64,000 nt of DNA, taken from assembly GCA_030620095.1 (NCBI GenBank), contig JAUTXW010003824.1, forward strand, positions 248,001 to 312,000. The letters run 5' to 3'. This DNA is from Kuschelorhynchus macadamiae (taxonomy: Eukaryota > Arthropoda > Insecta > Coleoptera > Curculionidae). Shown here in pieces: positions 14,396-25,952 of the stretch. Under the pieces are notes generated by a model. The model was given only the letters and a program-made list of their open reading frames with translations. It made no database searches and had not been told where the DNA came from. How positions within the stretch are numbered: position 1 is the first letter of the stretch; the number at the start of each line of letters is the position of its first letter. Position numbers and translations under genes: made by a program.

Positions 14396-14952
14396 AAAAC
14401 TGTTCATTGGTTTTTTAACCGATTTAAATTATGTTTAAAACCACACATGAATGTGTATTTTTAGACTTTTAAATTCAATCGATTCCAGGTCACACACCAG
14501 TACTATCTAAATATTAAAAAAAAACAATTTAAAAGAGCATGTAAATATGGGAAAAAACATTTACTTTTTTTGTAGTTAATAAAAAATCTAGTTTTAATTA
14601 AAATGTTTTTAGTAAAGGTACATGTTCGCTAGAGCTAATAGGTATATTAATTAAGATTTTCGCTTGTTGTAGTTTTAGTCTAAAATAAAAATATCGAACA
14701 TAGTGTTGAATCTACACAATGCATTGTGGTTTTAGATAATTATACCATTATCATTATTATTATATGTAAATATTTACAATGCACCAAAAACGGATAAATT
14801 AATATTGATCCTGTCGATCTCAGAGTAACTTTGAAATCAAACAATATATTGAAAATAAATTTGAAAATAAAAATGGTGGTTTGTTTGTAGCATGTGCCTT
14901 GAAATCGATTTTGTAGTTTCAGAAGAAAATGGGATAAGAGACCAAAACACCA

Positions 14953-15020
14953 GCTCTGGTAGCTCAGTGGTAGAGCAATGAATTTCGTTCAGAGATCCGG
15001 GTTCGATTCCCGGCTAGAGC
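14953..15020 (+). tRNA. tRNA-like Pol III unit, copy 2
   Basis: Matches copy 1 except that gagaccc has become gagatcc just before the T stem. A and B boxes are intact, and the T-run terminator downstream is conserved. The same abnormal anticodon arm is present. Confidence 0.55.
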
Positions 15021-15575
15021 AAAATTGTTCATTGGTTTTTTAACCGATTTAAATTACGTTTAAAACCACACATGAATGTGTATTTTTAGACTTTTAAATT
15101 CAGTCGATTCCAGATCATTGTTCTTACTATCTAAATATTAAAAAAAACAATTTAAAAAAGCATGTAAATATGGGAAAAAACATTTACTTTTTTTGTAGTT
15201 AATAAAAAATCTAGTTTTAATTAAAATGTTTTTAGTAAAGGTACATGTTCGCTAGAGCTGATAGTTATATTAATTAAGATTTTCGCTTGTTGTAGTTTTA
15301 GTCTAAAATAAAAATATCGAACATAGTGTTGAATTTACACAATGCATTGTGGTTTTAGATAATTATACCATTATCATTATTATTATATGTAAATATTTAC
15401 AATGCACCAAAAACGGATAAAATAATATTGATCCTGTCGATCTCAGAGTAACTTTGAAATCAAACAATATATTGAAAAGAAATTTGAAAATAAAAATGGT
15501 GGTTTGTTTGTAGCATGTGCCTTGAAATCGATTTTGTAGTTTCAGAAGAAAATGGGATAAGAGACCAAAACACCA

Positions 15576-15643
15576 GCTCTGGTAGCTCAGTGGTAGAGCA
15601 ATGAATTTCGTTCAGAGATCCGGGTTCGATTCCCGGCTAGAGC
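15576..15643 (+). tRNA. tRNA-like Pol III unit, copy 3
   Basis: Identical in the visible tRNA-like region to copy 2, with intact A and B boxes and a downstream T6 tract. It belongs to the alternate spacer type (aggtatatt, gaatctaca). Confidence 0.55.
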
Positions 15644-16198
15644 AAAATTGTTCATTGGTTTTTTAACCGATTTAAATTACGTTTAAAACCACACATGAAT
15701 GTGTATTTTTAGACTTTTAAATTCAATCGATTCCAGGTCATTGTTCTTACTATCTAAATATAAAAAAAAACAATTTAAAAAAGCATGTAAATATGGGAAA
15801 AAACATTTACTTTTTTTGTAGTTAATAAAAAATCTAGTTTTAATTAAAATGTTTTTAGTAAAGGTACATGTTCGCTAGAGCTGATAGGTATATTAATTAA
15901 GATTTTCGCTTGTTGTAGTTTTAGTCTAAAATAAAAATATCGAACATAGTGTTGAATCTACACAATGCATTGTGGTTTTAGATAATTATACCATTATCAT
16001 TATTATTATATGTAAATATTTACAATGCACCAAAAACGGATAAATTAATATTGATCCTGTCGATCTCAGAGTAACTTTGAAATCAAACAATATATTGAAA
16101 AGAAATTTGAAAATAAAAATGGTGGTTTGTTTGTAGCATGTGCCTTGAAATCGATTTTGTAGTTTCAGAAGAAAATGGGATAAGAGACCAAAACACCA

Positions 16199-16266
16199 GC
16201 TCTGGTAGCTCAGTGGTAGAGCAATGAATTTCGTTCAGAGATCCGGGTTCGATTCCCGGCTAGAGC
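16199..16266 (+). tRNA. tRNA-like Pol III unit, copy 4
   Basis: Same sequence as copies 2 and 3. Its spacer is the agttatatt / gaatttaca type, matching copy 2 and supporting a dimeric period. Confidence 0.55.
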
Positions 16267-16822
16267 AAAATTGTTCATTGGTTTTTTAACCGATTTAAAT
16301 TACGTTTAAAACCACACATGAATGTGTATTTTTAGACTTTTAAATTCAGTCGATTCCAGATCATTGTTCTTACTATCTAAATATTAAAAAAAAACAATTT
16401 AAAAAAGCATGTAAATATGGGAAAAAACATTTACTTTTTTTGTAGTTAATAAAAAATTTAGTTTTAATTAAAATGTTTTTAGTAAAGGTACATGTTCGCT
16501 AGAGCTGATAGTTATATTAATTAAGATTTTCGCTTGTTGTAGTTTTAGTCTAAAATAAAAATATCGAACATAGTGTTGAATTTACACAATGCATTGTGGT
16601 TTTAGATAATTATACCATTATCATTATTATTATATGTAAATATTTACAATGCACCAAAAACGGATAAAATAATATTGATCCTGTCGATCTCAGAGTAACT
16701 TTGAAATCAAACAATATATTGAAAAGAAATTTGAAAATAAAAATGGTGGTTTGTTTGTAGCATGTGCCTTGAAATCGATTTTGTAGTTTCAGAAGAAAAT
16801 GGGATAAGAGACCAAAACACCA

Positions 16823-16890
16823 GCTCTGGTAGCTCAGTGGTAGAGCAATGAATTTCGTTCAGAGATCCGGGTTCAATTCCCGGCTAGAGC
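16823..16890 (+). tRNA. tRNA-like Pol III unit, copy 5
   Basis: Like copies 2-4 but the B box reads ggttcaattcc (G to A), still an acceptable T loop. Its downstream spacer is cut at 17222 by the LINE and resumes at 21485 with the matching spacer variant. Confidence 0.5.
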
Positions 16891-17223
16891 AAAATTGTTC
16901 ATTGGTTTTTTAACCGATTTAAATTACGTTTAAAACCACACATGAATGTGTATTTTTAGACTTTTAAATTCAATCGATTCCAGGTCATTGTTCTTACTAT
17001 CTAAATATAAAAAAAAAACAATTTAAAAAAGCATGTAAATATGGGAAAAAACATTTACTTTTTTTGTAGTTAATAAAAAATCTAGTTTTAATTAAAATGT
17101 TTTTAGTAAAGGTACATGTTCGCTAGAGCTGATAGGTATATTAATTAAGATTTTCGCTTGTTGTAGTTTTAGTCTAAAATAAAAATATCGAACATAGTGT
17201 TGAATCTACACAATGCATTGTGT

Positions 17224-17340
17224 AACTCTACGTGGACTTTTGGTGGTCTTGTTTATGTTCAGGATAGTGATAATCGTAGAAAGTTGATAAGGGACGTTTC
17301 GGACTTGCCGGATTGTGACAGTGAAGTGCAGGTTTTGTAA
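17224..17340 (+). pseudogene. LINE ORF1, C-terminal remnant
   Basis: Open from the insertion junction to TAA at 17338-17340. The residues WTFGGLVYVQDSDNRRK and IRDVSDLPDC look like the end of a LINE ORF1 protein, truncated by incomplete reverse transcription. The assignment rests on position upstream of an EN-RT ORF and on general resemblance. Confidence 0.45.
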
Positions 17341-18321
17341 ATGTAATTTATTTGGCTAGGAATACTTTGTTATTAAATATACACTGGTATGTACAATGAG
17401 TTCTTTAATGCTTTGGTCGAAAATCATTTTATTTAGGTAGAAATAAAAAGAATATTTTTAAATTTATTTGTACCATCAATCTTTGTCATAGATACTTATT
17501 TATTTCATAGTGGTTACCATTCATTTACATAGATATGGGTTATTTAGTTCTTTTTTCTATTTGTTTTATTCTTGGCTATTTCTTTATAAACAATTGTTAG
17601 TATTATTATTTTTTAATTCCCTTAGGTTTAAAATATAATGTTTTGTATACTTTTGGTACATTGATTTTTTTTTGCAATATTTAGCTGTGGAATTAATGAA
17701 AATTACCTAAGCTTCTATATTAATTTAATTTCTCAAAACTTTAAGTTAGAATTTAATTAGTAATTTTTGTGACTTGGTTAGGTTCTTTTTATTTTTATTT
17801 TTTTTTGTGTTTTCTTGCTAATTATTATATTTCTATTAATTTCTATAAGTTTACCTTCAGTTATTCCCAACGTTATTTCCCCAATTTAATGAATAGAATT
17901 TTATTATTATTTTCTAATCATCTTTAGCTTTCTTCGCTGTAGGTATGATGTTATTTTATCTTGCACCTATGTGCGCTTTCGATCTGTTGTTATAAAATTG
18001 GTGTAAAGTACCAAATATAAGTTCAATTTTATTTAACGAGGTCTCAGATACTGTTAAGCTACACTCATCTGCTTATACGCATTTATTTTTTATCTTTTTT
18101 TTTTAGATTTAATATATTTTGTGGTACAGACATTATACTTAGTAAGAGTGTAAATATTATTTTTGGCGCATCATTTTTTGGAAATTTCTTTTTTTTTTAT
18201 TATTATTAATCTTGTCTTTCATCCTTAAACTTATTTAACTTGCAGATTTGCTAACTATTTTATCCATATATAGCGACATTATTGCATTTACAAAATGAGA
18301 GCATACTTATATAATTGAAAT

Positions 18322-21138
18322 ATGAAAATTGCTCATTTGAACGTTAGGTCCATGTTCACTGGCTTTAATGAATTCTCCCATTTGGTTCAAGATAATAATT
18401 TTGATTTAATATTGGTCACAGAAACTTGGTTGAATGCCGGAGTTCCGCCAGAGTCATTTGCGATTCCTGGTTATAAAATTATTCGCAAAGACAGACTACA
18501 GGGCAGAGGTGGGGGCCTAATGGCTTATATAAGGGGTACATTCTCATGTAGTGAAATTTTATTTGACTTTGAAATAAGTGACTCTACTGAATTCCTATTT
18601 CTAAAATTAAAAGTTTCTAACAAGTTTTATTGTATAGGAGGTATCTATAGACCACCTAATACTCAAAGTGATTCATTCATTGAAGACATAGACAACATTT
18701 TTTCTTTTGTATGTAGTATTTACAATAACGTTATATGCCTTGGCGATTTTAATATAAATTTTTTCAATATACCTAACCCTATTTTAACTTGCCTCGAAAC
18801 TTATAATCTGACTCAAATAATTGACGAACCAACCAGAGTCTCTGGGAGCTCAAGTACTTTGATTGATCCGATATTTATCTCTTCTACATTAAATCTAAAT
18901 AAATCTGGAGTAATTGATGCAGATCTGATTTCCGACCACAGATTGACTTTTTGTGAAATATTTATACTTAAAAATAAAATAATTCCAAAAATAATTACGT
19001 ATCGTTGTTTTGATCGTTTTAACTATGCAAATTTCATCTCCGATCTTTTAGCTCTTGACTGGTTTTCAGTAATTAGTAACAATAATATAGATCAAAAACT
19101 TACAATTTTTAATAATTTTATTATTTCTATATTTGATAAACATGCTCCTGTATTAACTCGTAAAATAACTAAGCCTAAGGCAGAATGGCTAACTCCCAAT
19201 ATAAGAATGCTAATCAAAGACAAATCTAAGGCTCTGCAAAAATATAAAATTTCTAAATCTCGGGAGGACTGGAATAACTACAAACAACTAAGAAATTTTA
19301 CTGTATCTATGATCAGACGCGAAAAGCAAAACTACCTAAATTCAATTGCATTAGAAAATAATAGTCTTAAAACTTGGTCTGCTTTGCGCAATCTTAATAT
19401 TCAATGCAATAACACCGGCCTTAAGGACCTACCTATAAATCTTTCAGATCCAGAGGCCTTAAATACCTATTTTGCCCAGTTTTTTCAGGATGTTACTAAT
19501 AAATGCGATGATAAAATAAAATTTTATAATAGTAATCTTTTTGCTGCAAATAATCAATTGTCTTTTAAACTCAGCGATATAATTGAAATTAACAAAGTTC
19601 TTCATGCTTTGAAGAGGGATAGTGTGGGTGCTGATGATATATCTCTTAGAATGCTGCGCTACTGTAGCCCCCACATTGACATAATTTTACTTCACATAAT
19701 TAATTGCTGCATTGAAAAATCTTATTTTCCCACAGTTTGGAAAAAGGCCATTGGCATCCCTCTTCCTAAACTTAGTAATCCGCAAACTTTTTCTGACATA
19801 AGAATTATAAGTATTTTACCTGCTGCCTCAAAAATTTTAGAAAAGATAATTTATAAACAAATTTATAATTACGTTAACAATAATAATATAATTCCCGATG
19901 TTCAGTGTGGATTTAGGTCTGGTTTTAGTACATCTACAGCTCTTGCTACAGTAACTAACAATATTTTTACTAACGTTGATCAGGGTTTTGCTTCTATTCT
20001 AATTCTTTTAGATTATTCTAAGGCATTTGATACCATTAATCATAATCTTTTGTTGGCCAAACTTAAATATTATGGTTTTAACAATAACTCTTTGCAACTA
20101 ATTGAATCTTACCTATCTAGCAGAACGCAGAAAATTTCTTATGGTAATAGAAGTTCTGACGAACTTTCGATATTATCAGGGGTTCCCCAAGGGTCAATCC
20201 TTGGGCCCCTTCTTTTTATAATTTATACCTCGGATATTTTAACATCCCTTAAAAAATGTAATCTGACAGCATATGCTGATGATACCCAAATTTACTTTTC
20301 TTTTAAGCCTGAAGAAGTTATCGAAGCTAACAATATTATAAATAGCGAGTTGAATTTAATTAACAGCCTGTCTAAAGAGCATAATTTAAAATTAAATCCA
20401 TTAAAGACTCAAGTAATGATATTTGGTAATAGTACTAAATCTGATTATTTAAAATTGAATATGAATATTTTTGTTGATAATGTCAAGTTAAATTTTGTTC
20501 AGTCAGCTCGAAACCTGGGAGTTGTTGTTGATTCAAAGTTGCGGTTTAGTGATCATGTGAGTACGTTAAGAAGAAAAGCATTTTTCAAATTAAAGGTTTT
20601 ATTTGCAAATCGACATATACTTAACTTTAACCTTAGGAAGATGCTTACAGAATCTTTAGTACTATCACAATTTAATTACTGCAATTTTATATATTTTCCG
20701 TGTTTAAATAGCATAGATAAAAACAGAATACAGGTTATACAAAATTCTTGCTGTCGATTAATTTACAATTTGAGCAAAAAGGAACATATTTCACACAAGG
20801 TAAATGAATTAAATTGGTTAAGAATGGATAACAGATGGAGGCACCATCTGGGTAATTTTGTTTGCGTCCTTCTAAATAATCCTGTCTCTTGCAGTTCTTT
20901 GAGGGAGATTCTGCAAACCCGGTCGTCATCTCATTCTGTCAATGTAAGATCTAAAGACAAATATACTATGCCTCGTTTCCGTACAGCAAATTTTAAACGA
21001 TCTTTTATTTATAATGCTGTCACATTATTAAACCTACTACCCGAGGAATTTAGACGTTTTAATATTAAGAAATTCAAATACAAGCTTAAGTGTTTTTTGT
21101 TAACAAACCAAAAATCTTCGTTGCTTACATTATTTTAA
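18322..21138 (+). CDS. LINE ORF2: AP endonuclease plus reverse transcriptase (938 aa, intact)
   Basis: An uninterrupted 938-residue ORF2. The N-terminal apurinic-like endonuclease has HLNVRSM (about residue 5), VTETWL (about 32), CLGDFNINF (about 140) and ISDHRLTF (about 203), so its catalytic Asn, Glu, Asp and His are present. The reverse transcriptase follows, with ILLDYSKAFDTINH, SGVPQGSILGPLLF and the catalytic AYADDTQIYF at about residue 650. The C-terminal region is typical of non-LTR elements. No stop or frameshift is seen, so the copy is young, although the element lacks most of ORF1. A related decayed copy lies at 49754-52715 on the minus strand. Clade not determined. Confidence 0.93.
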   Translation: MKIAHLNVRSMFTGFNEFSHLVQDNNFDLILVTETWLNAGVPPESFAIPGYKIIRKDRLQGRGGGLMAYIRGTFSCSEILFDFEISDSTEFLFLKLKVSNKFYCIGGIYRPPNTQSDSFIEDIDNIFSFVCSIYNNVICLGDFNINFFNIPNPILTCLETYNLTQIIDEPTRVSGSSSTLIDPIFISSTLNLNKSGVIDADLISDHRLTFCEIFILKNKIIPKIITYRCFDRFNYANFISDLLALDWFSVISNNNIDQKLTIFNNFIISIFDKHAPVLTRKITKPKAEWLTPNIRMLIKDKSKALQKYKISKSREDWNNYKQLRNFTVSMIRREKQNYLNSIALENNSLKTWSALRNLNIQCNNTGLKDLPINLSDPEALNTYFAQFFQDVTNKCDDKIKFYNSNLFAANNQLSFKLSDIIEINKVLHALKRDSVGADDISLRMLRYCSPHIDIILLHIINCCIEKSYFPTVWKKAIGIPLPKLSNPQTFSDIRIISILPAASKILEKIIYKQIYNYVNNNNIIPDVQCGFRSGFSTSTALATVTNNIFTNVDQGFASILILLDYSKAFDTINHNLLLAKLKYYGFNNNSLQLIESYLSSRTQKISYGNRSSDELSILSGVPQGSILGPLLFIIYTSDILTSLKKCNLTAYADDTQIYFSFKPEEVIEANNIINSELNLINSLSKEHNLKLNPLKTQVMIFGNSTKSDYLKLNMNIFVDNVKLNFVQSARNLGVVVDSKLRFSDHVSTLRRKAFFKLKVLFANRHILNFNLRKMLTESLVLSQFNYCNFIYFPCLNSIDKNRIQVIQNSCCRLIYNLSKKEHISHKVNELNWLRMDNRWRHHLGNFVCVLLNNPVSCSSLREILQTRSSSHSVNVRSKDKYTMPRFRTANFKRSFIYNAVTLLNLLPEEFRRFNIKKFKYKLKCFLLTNQKSSLLTLF

Positions 21139-21454
21139 CTGGTTCGCTAGTGATTGCGAATATGGACCTGCCCTTTTTTTCCCTTCTTTTAAAATTTTCT
21201 TACGTTTAACATTTTATCCGCTCTTTTCTCATTTCTTATACCGCCAAAGTTTTTACATGTATATGTCTGTGCCACTTTATTATAAACTAGTATTTACATA
21301 GTGTTAAAATGTATATTCTAAGTTTGTGCTGGATAGTCGCATTTCTGGTTGAGTAGAATAGCATTCATTTGCTAGACTCCGCCAGGGGGTTGATGATTCC
21401 AGGCAAATTATTTATTTTTTGTAATTTTCTTGGTTATATTTCTTATTAAAGGCC

Positions 21455-21485
<31 letters not shown>

Positions 21486-21701
21486 TAATTATACCATTAT
21501 CATTATTATTATATGTAAATATTTACAATGCACCAAAAACGGATAAATTAATATTGATCCTGTCGATCTCAGAGTAACTTTGAAATCAAACAATATATTG
21601 AAAAGAAATTTGAAAATAAAAATGGTGGTTTGTTTGTAGCATGTGCCTTGAAATCGATTTTGTAGTTTCAGAAGAAAATGGGATAAGAGACCAAAACACC
21701 A

Positions 21702-21769
21702 GCTCTGGTAGCTCAGTGGTAGAGCAATGAATTTCGTTCAGAGATCCGGGTTCGATTCCCGTCTAGAGC
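21702..21769 (+). tRNA. tRNA-like Pol III unit, copy 6
   Basis: As copies 2-4, but the 3' acceptor side reads cccgtctagagc (G to T). A and B boxes are intact. Confidence 0.5.
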
Positions 21770-22325
21770 AAAATTGTTCATTGGTTTTTTAACTGATTTA
21801 AATTACGTTTAAAACCACACATGAATGTGTATTTTTAGACTTTTAAATTCAGTCGATTCCAGGTCATTGTTCTTACTATCTAAATATTAAAAAAAAACAA
21901 TTTAAAAAAGCATGTAAATATGGGAAAAAACATTTACTTTTTTTGTAGTTAATAAAAAATCTAGTTTTAATTAAAATGTTTTTAGTAAAGGTACATGTTC
22001 GCTAGAGCTGATAGTTATATTAATTAAGATTTTCGCTTGTTGTAGTTTTAGTCTAAAATAAAAATATCGAACATAGTGTTGAATTTACACAATGCATTGT
22101 GGTTTTAGATAATTATACCATTATCATTATTATTATATGTAAATATTTACAATGCACCAAAAACGGATAAAATAATATTGATCCTGTCGATCTCAGAGTA
22201 ACTTTGAAATCAAACAATATATTGAAAAGAAATTTGAAAATAAAAATGGTGGTTTGTTTGTAGCATGTGCCTTGAAATCGATTTTGTAGTTTCAGAAGAA
22301 AATGGGATAAGAGACCAAAACACCA

Positions 22326-22393
22326 GCTCTGGTAGCTCAGTAGTAGAGCAATGAATTTCGTTCAGAGATCCGGGTTCGATTCCCGGCTAGAGC
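22326..22393 (+). tRNA. tRNA-like Pol III unit, copy 7
   Basis: As copies 2-4 with one A-box change (agtagtagagc). Acceptor and T arms are intact. Confidence 0.5.
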
Positions 22394-22996
22394 AAAATTG
22401 TTCATTGGTTTTTTAACCGATTTAAATTATGTTTAATACTACACATGAATGTGTATTTTTAGACTTTTAAATTCAATCGATTCCAGGTCAATGTTATTAC
22501 TATCTAAATATAAAAAAAGCAATTTAAAAAGCATGTAAATATGGGAAAAACATTTATTTTTTTGTAGCTAAAAAAGTCTAGTTTTAATTAAAATGCTTTT
22601 AGTAACGGTACATGTTCGCTAGAGCTGATAGGTATATTAATTAAAATCGCACTATATATATCCAACAGCTTTTCGCTTGTAGTTTTAGTCTAAAATAAAA
22701 ATATCGAACATAGATGTTCGACACAGTTCCATGACACCGGAAATAATGTTGAATTTACACAATGGATTGTGGTTTTAGATAATGACAGCATTATCATTAT
22801 TATTATATGTAGATATTTACAATGCATCAAAAATGGATAAATTAATATTGATCCTGTCGATCTCAGAGTAACTTTGAAATCAAACAATATAGTGAAAAGA
22901 AATTTGAAAAAAATGGCTAATTTATTTGTAGCATGTGTCTTGAAATCGATTTCGTAGTTTCAGAACGAAATGGGATAAGATACCAAAACAACCCCA

Positions 22997-23062
22997 GCTC
23001 TGGTACCTCAGTGGTAGAGCAATGAATTTCAATCAATCCCGGGTTCGATTCCCGGCTGGAGC
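22997..23062 (+). tRNA. tRNA-like Pol III unit, copy 8 (diverged)
   Basis: Only 66 nt. The D arm reads tacctcagtgg and the anticodon region is rewritten (aatttcaatcaatcc), while the T arm and B box stay perfect. The acceptor end is ctggagc. Probably a pseudo-unit at the array edge. Confidence 0.4.
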
Positions 23063-23181
23063 AAAAATGTTCATTCGTCTTTTAACCGATTTAAATTATA
23101 TGTTAATGCATACTTGATTTTTAGCTCAATATTTTATTCGTTTTGTAGGTTATCTAATACAGGTTTTGGCATAGTTTGCTT

Positions 23182-23289
23182 TGATTGACAGAATCTGCAG
23201 CTTTAATTTTGTTTCTAAATCGATCCTTTTCTGCCTGGTGGTATACAAGAATATTTGGGATACCTGTTTATCTGTATCCCTTTTTATAG
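23182..23289 (+). repeat. Dispersed repeat, copy 2
   Basis: Diverged copy of 12721-12828 in the same orientation (tgattgacagaatctgcagc through tctgtatccc). It lies between tRNA-like copy 8 and the Helitron remnant. Confidence 0.6.
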
Positions 23290-23549
23290 ACTTTTTATTT
23301 TATTTTATTACATATTTTAAGATTTTTTACATTTATTCATACAGGGTTTTTGAAAAGTCGGGACAGTGATTAATTTTTGCGATGTTTCTCAAACCGTTTC
23401 ACGTAGAAAGCTGAATTTGTGCAAACAGCTTGATTTTAGAGTGCAGACATTCGATAAGAAAGGATTCTTCGAAACTCAGTTTCCAAAGGGGTGACACTAC
23501 ACCTTAAATGTTTATAGTGGACTCGAAAGTTGTCAAAATAAAACCGCTT

Positions 23550-24154
23550 CTTGGTTTAAAGAACGAGCTATATTAACTCCAAAAAATAGCTCAGCAAATT
23601 AAATATATCTTGCTTTATTGGAAAAAATTATTGCTCCACAATTAACATACTACTCGATGTAGTTATAGACCAAGAAAATGAGGTTAATTATCCTATCGAG
23701 TTCCTACATTCTCTAAACCCCTCAGGAATCCCTCCTCATGAGTTAACTTTAAAAGAGGGGGCCCCAGTGATGCTTATTCGAAATTTAAAGCGACCAAAAT
23801 TGTGTAATGGAATTCGGCTACAGGTTAAAACATTACGAAACAATGTAATAGAGTTTATTATTATTTCTGGCCCTGGTCTGGGAGAAACAGTTTTTATACC
23901 ACGTATCCCTTTAATTCTGTCAAACTATCCTTTTCAGTTTAAACGTGTACAGTTTCCTTTAAATGACAATTAACAAAGCTCAATGGCAATCCTTAACTAG
24001 AGTTGGAGTAGGCTTGAGCTACGATGGTTTTTCCCATAGTCAGCTCTATTTTGCATGCTCTAGAGTAAGTTTGCGTAGTAGCTTAGCTATTTTACAGGCA
24101 GAGAATGTAACAACAAACGTGGTTTTAACGATGTATTCAAATGAGGACATTTAA
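23550..24154 (+). pseudogene. Helitron RepHel helicase, C-terminal remnant
   Basis: The conceptual protein contains PVMLIRNLKRPKLCNG-type sequence (here MLIRNLKRPKLCNGIRLQV), SGPGLGETVFIPRIPL, MTINKAQWQSL and QLYFACSRVS. These are the last motifs of the Pif1-like SF1 helicase of insect Helitrons. It is broken: stops interrupt the part before 23767, a frame change with a few missing residues lies near 23965, and the expected Q after INKAQ is W. No Rep domain or clear Helitron termini are seen. Confidence 0.8.
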
Positions 24155-24201
24155 GTACTTCTTTACATCCGTTTCATTTTAGTCATATACGCGAACGAAG
24201 T

Positions 24202-24395
<194 letters not shown>

Positions 24396-24431
24396 TAGAG
24401 CAAAATTGGTTAAGAGACCAAAACAACACCA

Positions 24432-24499
24432 GTTCTGGTAGCTCAGTGTTAGAGCAATGAATTTTGTTCAGAGACTCGGGTTCGATTCCCGTCTAGAGC
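24432..24499 (+). tRNA. tRNA-like Pol III unit, copy 9 (outlying)
   Basis: Reads gttctggtagctcagtgtta with a perfect B box (ggttcgattcc) and gtctagagc at the 3' end. The anticodon region is aattttgttc. Array spacer sequence continues downstream to about 24770 (gtacatttccgctagagctg), so this unit belongs to the array although separated from it. Confidence 0.45.
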
Positions 24500-24835
24500 A
24501 AAAATGTTCACTGTTCTTTTAACCGATTTAAATTATGTTTAGTACTACATATAAATGTGTATTTGGACTTTTAAAATTCAGTCGATTTCAGGTTAATGTT
24601 ATTACTATCTAAATATTTTGAAGAATAAAAAGGACTTGAAAAAAGTGTTTAAAAATGGGAAATAACGTTTTCAGCTTATTTTTTTTTGTAGTAAATAAAA
24701 ATTCTAGTTTTAATTTAAATAGTACTAGTAAGGATACATTTCCGCTAGAGCTGATAGGTTTAGTGCGCCTACGTTTAAGAGGGGAATTCTTGGCAAGAAG
24801 AGTTCATAAGAAACTAGTTCCGCTGCTGCTGTTTG

Positions 24836-25487
24836 GTTTTCGAGATGCAGGGTGTTAAAGTTTAAATTATGTTTTTATTTAGTAATTCCGAAACAATAAG
24901 AGCTATTTGACTAAGATTTACACAACTTTATAGGTATTTAAAGGTTATATTTTGTTAGTATTCAATAATTGTAATTTCAACCATGGACCTAGATATAGGT
25001 AAGCATCTTTCACTTTCTTAATAAAAAAGTGGTACGCCACTAATTTTTTTTAAAAATTACTAGCTTCGTCGTTTAAGGCAAGCAAAATACATAAAAAATG
25101 TCTCTTAGTATTTTGTGATTCGACAATCAAGAGAAAAACAAATTAATTTTTGATGCACGAATATGGCACCTCTGGTTCAGTTTTAGTTGGAATCAGAATT
25201 ACTCAAAACTCTACAAAAGTGATTCCTTGGATAATTTTGAGAAAATAAGTTTTAGTGAGTAATGTCCTCAGTTGGCCTATTTTTGAAATACAGGGTGTTA
25301 AAGTTGAAAAAAATATTTTTTAACTTCAAAACTCTGTATCTCAAAAATACGGCATTTTCGGGCACTATTAATTAAAACTTTGTTTCTTAAAACGATCCAA
25401 AGAATCACTTTTGTAGATTTTTGAATAATTTTGTCTCGGAATTATTAAAACATTTTTTTTAGCTTGAACATCCTGAATCTCGAAAAC
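24836..25487. mobile_element. Inverted-repeat element (MITE-like)
   Basis: The left end (ttttcgagatgcagggtgtt) and right end (catcctgaatctcgaaaac) are diverged inverted repeats, also sharing an attccgaaac / ctcggaatt block inside. A second hairpin of the same style sits inside at about 25280-25370. No coding region. Boundaries are approximate. Confidence 0.5.
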
Positions 25488-25952
25488 CATACATCTGCGA
25501 CCCATGTTCATATGAACATTTCGTCTTATTTTCTTATCAAGAATCTCCCGTTAGTACGCGTTTTTTTAAGCATCCTGTATATCCAGCAGATTCTTGTTTC
25601 TTCTAGTTTTATTTTAAAATAAAAATATCGAACATAGATTTTCGACGACGTAGGTCCATCATACCTAAAATATAATCCCCGGGAGACAAACCTACATTTG
25701 AAACAAATCGGTTTGATCGTTTTTATTTTTTTAAATAATGTTTTTCGTGATTACAATACTTCCTCTATATAGCCCATATAGTAAATTAATAATACTAGGT
25801 ATATATGAGCAAGCAATATGTCGTTTTTTTAATTGATTTCTTTTTATTCCTTAAAGCCCTTCTACATTGTATAGAAAATAGGGAGCGTCCCGATAAATGA
25901 CAAGAAATTAAAGCAATATCACTAATTTATTTACAATATTATATAAAACTTA

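Larger units (their letters stand above)
14187..17221 (+). repeat. tRNA-like tandem array, left block (units of about 623 bp)
   Basis: Five near-identical units in direct orientation, with tRNA-like genes starting at 14328, 14953, 15576, 16199 and 16823 (spacing 625, 623, 623, 624). Each unit also has a conserved AT-rich spacer with blocks such as gtacatgttcgctagagct and tcattattattatatg. Two spacer variants alternate: one has agttatatt, gaatttaca and ggataaaataat; the other has aggtatatt, gaatctaca and ggataaattaat. The true repeat is therefore a dimer of about 1,247 bp. The block ends abruptly at the LINE insertion and resumes at 21485. Confidence 0.9.
17223..21484 (+). mobile_element. 5'-truncated LINE with intact ORF2, inserted in the tRNA-like array
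   Basis: The array reads normally up to cattgtg (17222) and resumes at ataattatacc (21485). Compared with uninterrupted units, only about 7 bp (gttttag) is missing at the site, so the insertion made a small target deletion instead of a duplication. The 5' end falls inside ORF1: 17224-17340 encodes 38 residues containing GGLVYVQDSDNRRKL and DVSDLPDCD before a stop. A T-rich stretch of about 980 bp separates this from ORF2. The 3' UTR ends in a (TTTA)n tail at about 21457-21484, as in LINEs with short-repeat tails. The clade was not determined. Confidence 0.88.
21485..23100 (+). repeat. tRNA-like tandem array, right block
   Basis: The array continues after the LINE with three units (tRNA-like starts 21702, 22326, 22997). 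The first two keep the 624-bp spacing. The third is more diverged, with extra sequence around 22650-22740. Divergence rises toward the right edge, as expected at the end of a homogenising array. A further diverged unit sits at 24392-24770 beyond Helitron debris and a (TA)n tract. Confidence 0.85.

Noticed and set aside
14187..17221. CRISPR-like appearance of regularly spaced repeats
   Set aside because: Units are about 623 bp with conserved spacers and tRNA-like cores in an insect genome; there are no short repeats with unique spacers and no cas genes.
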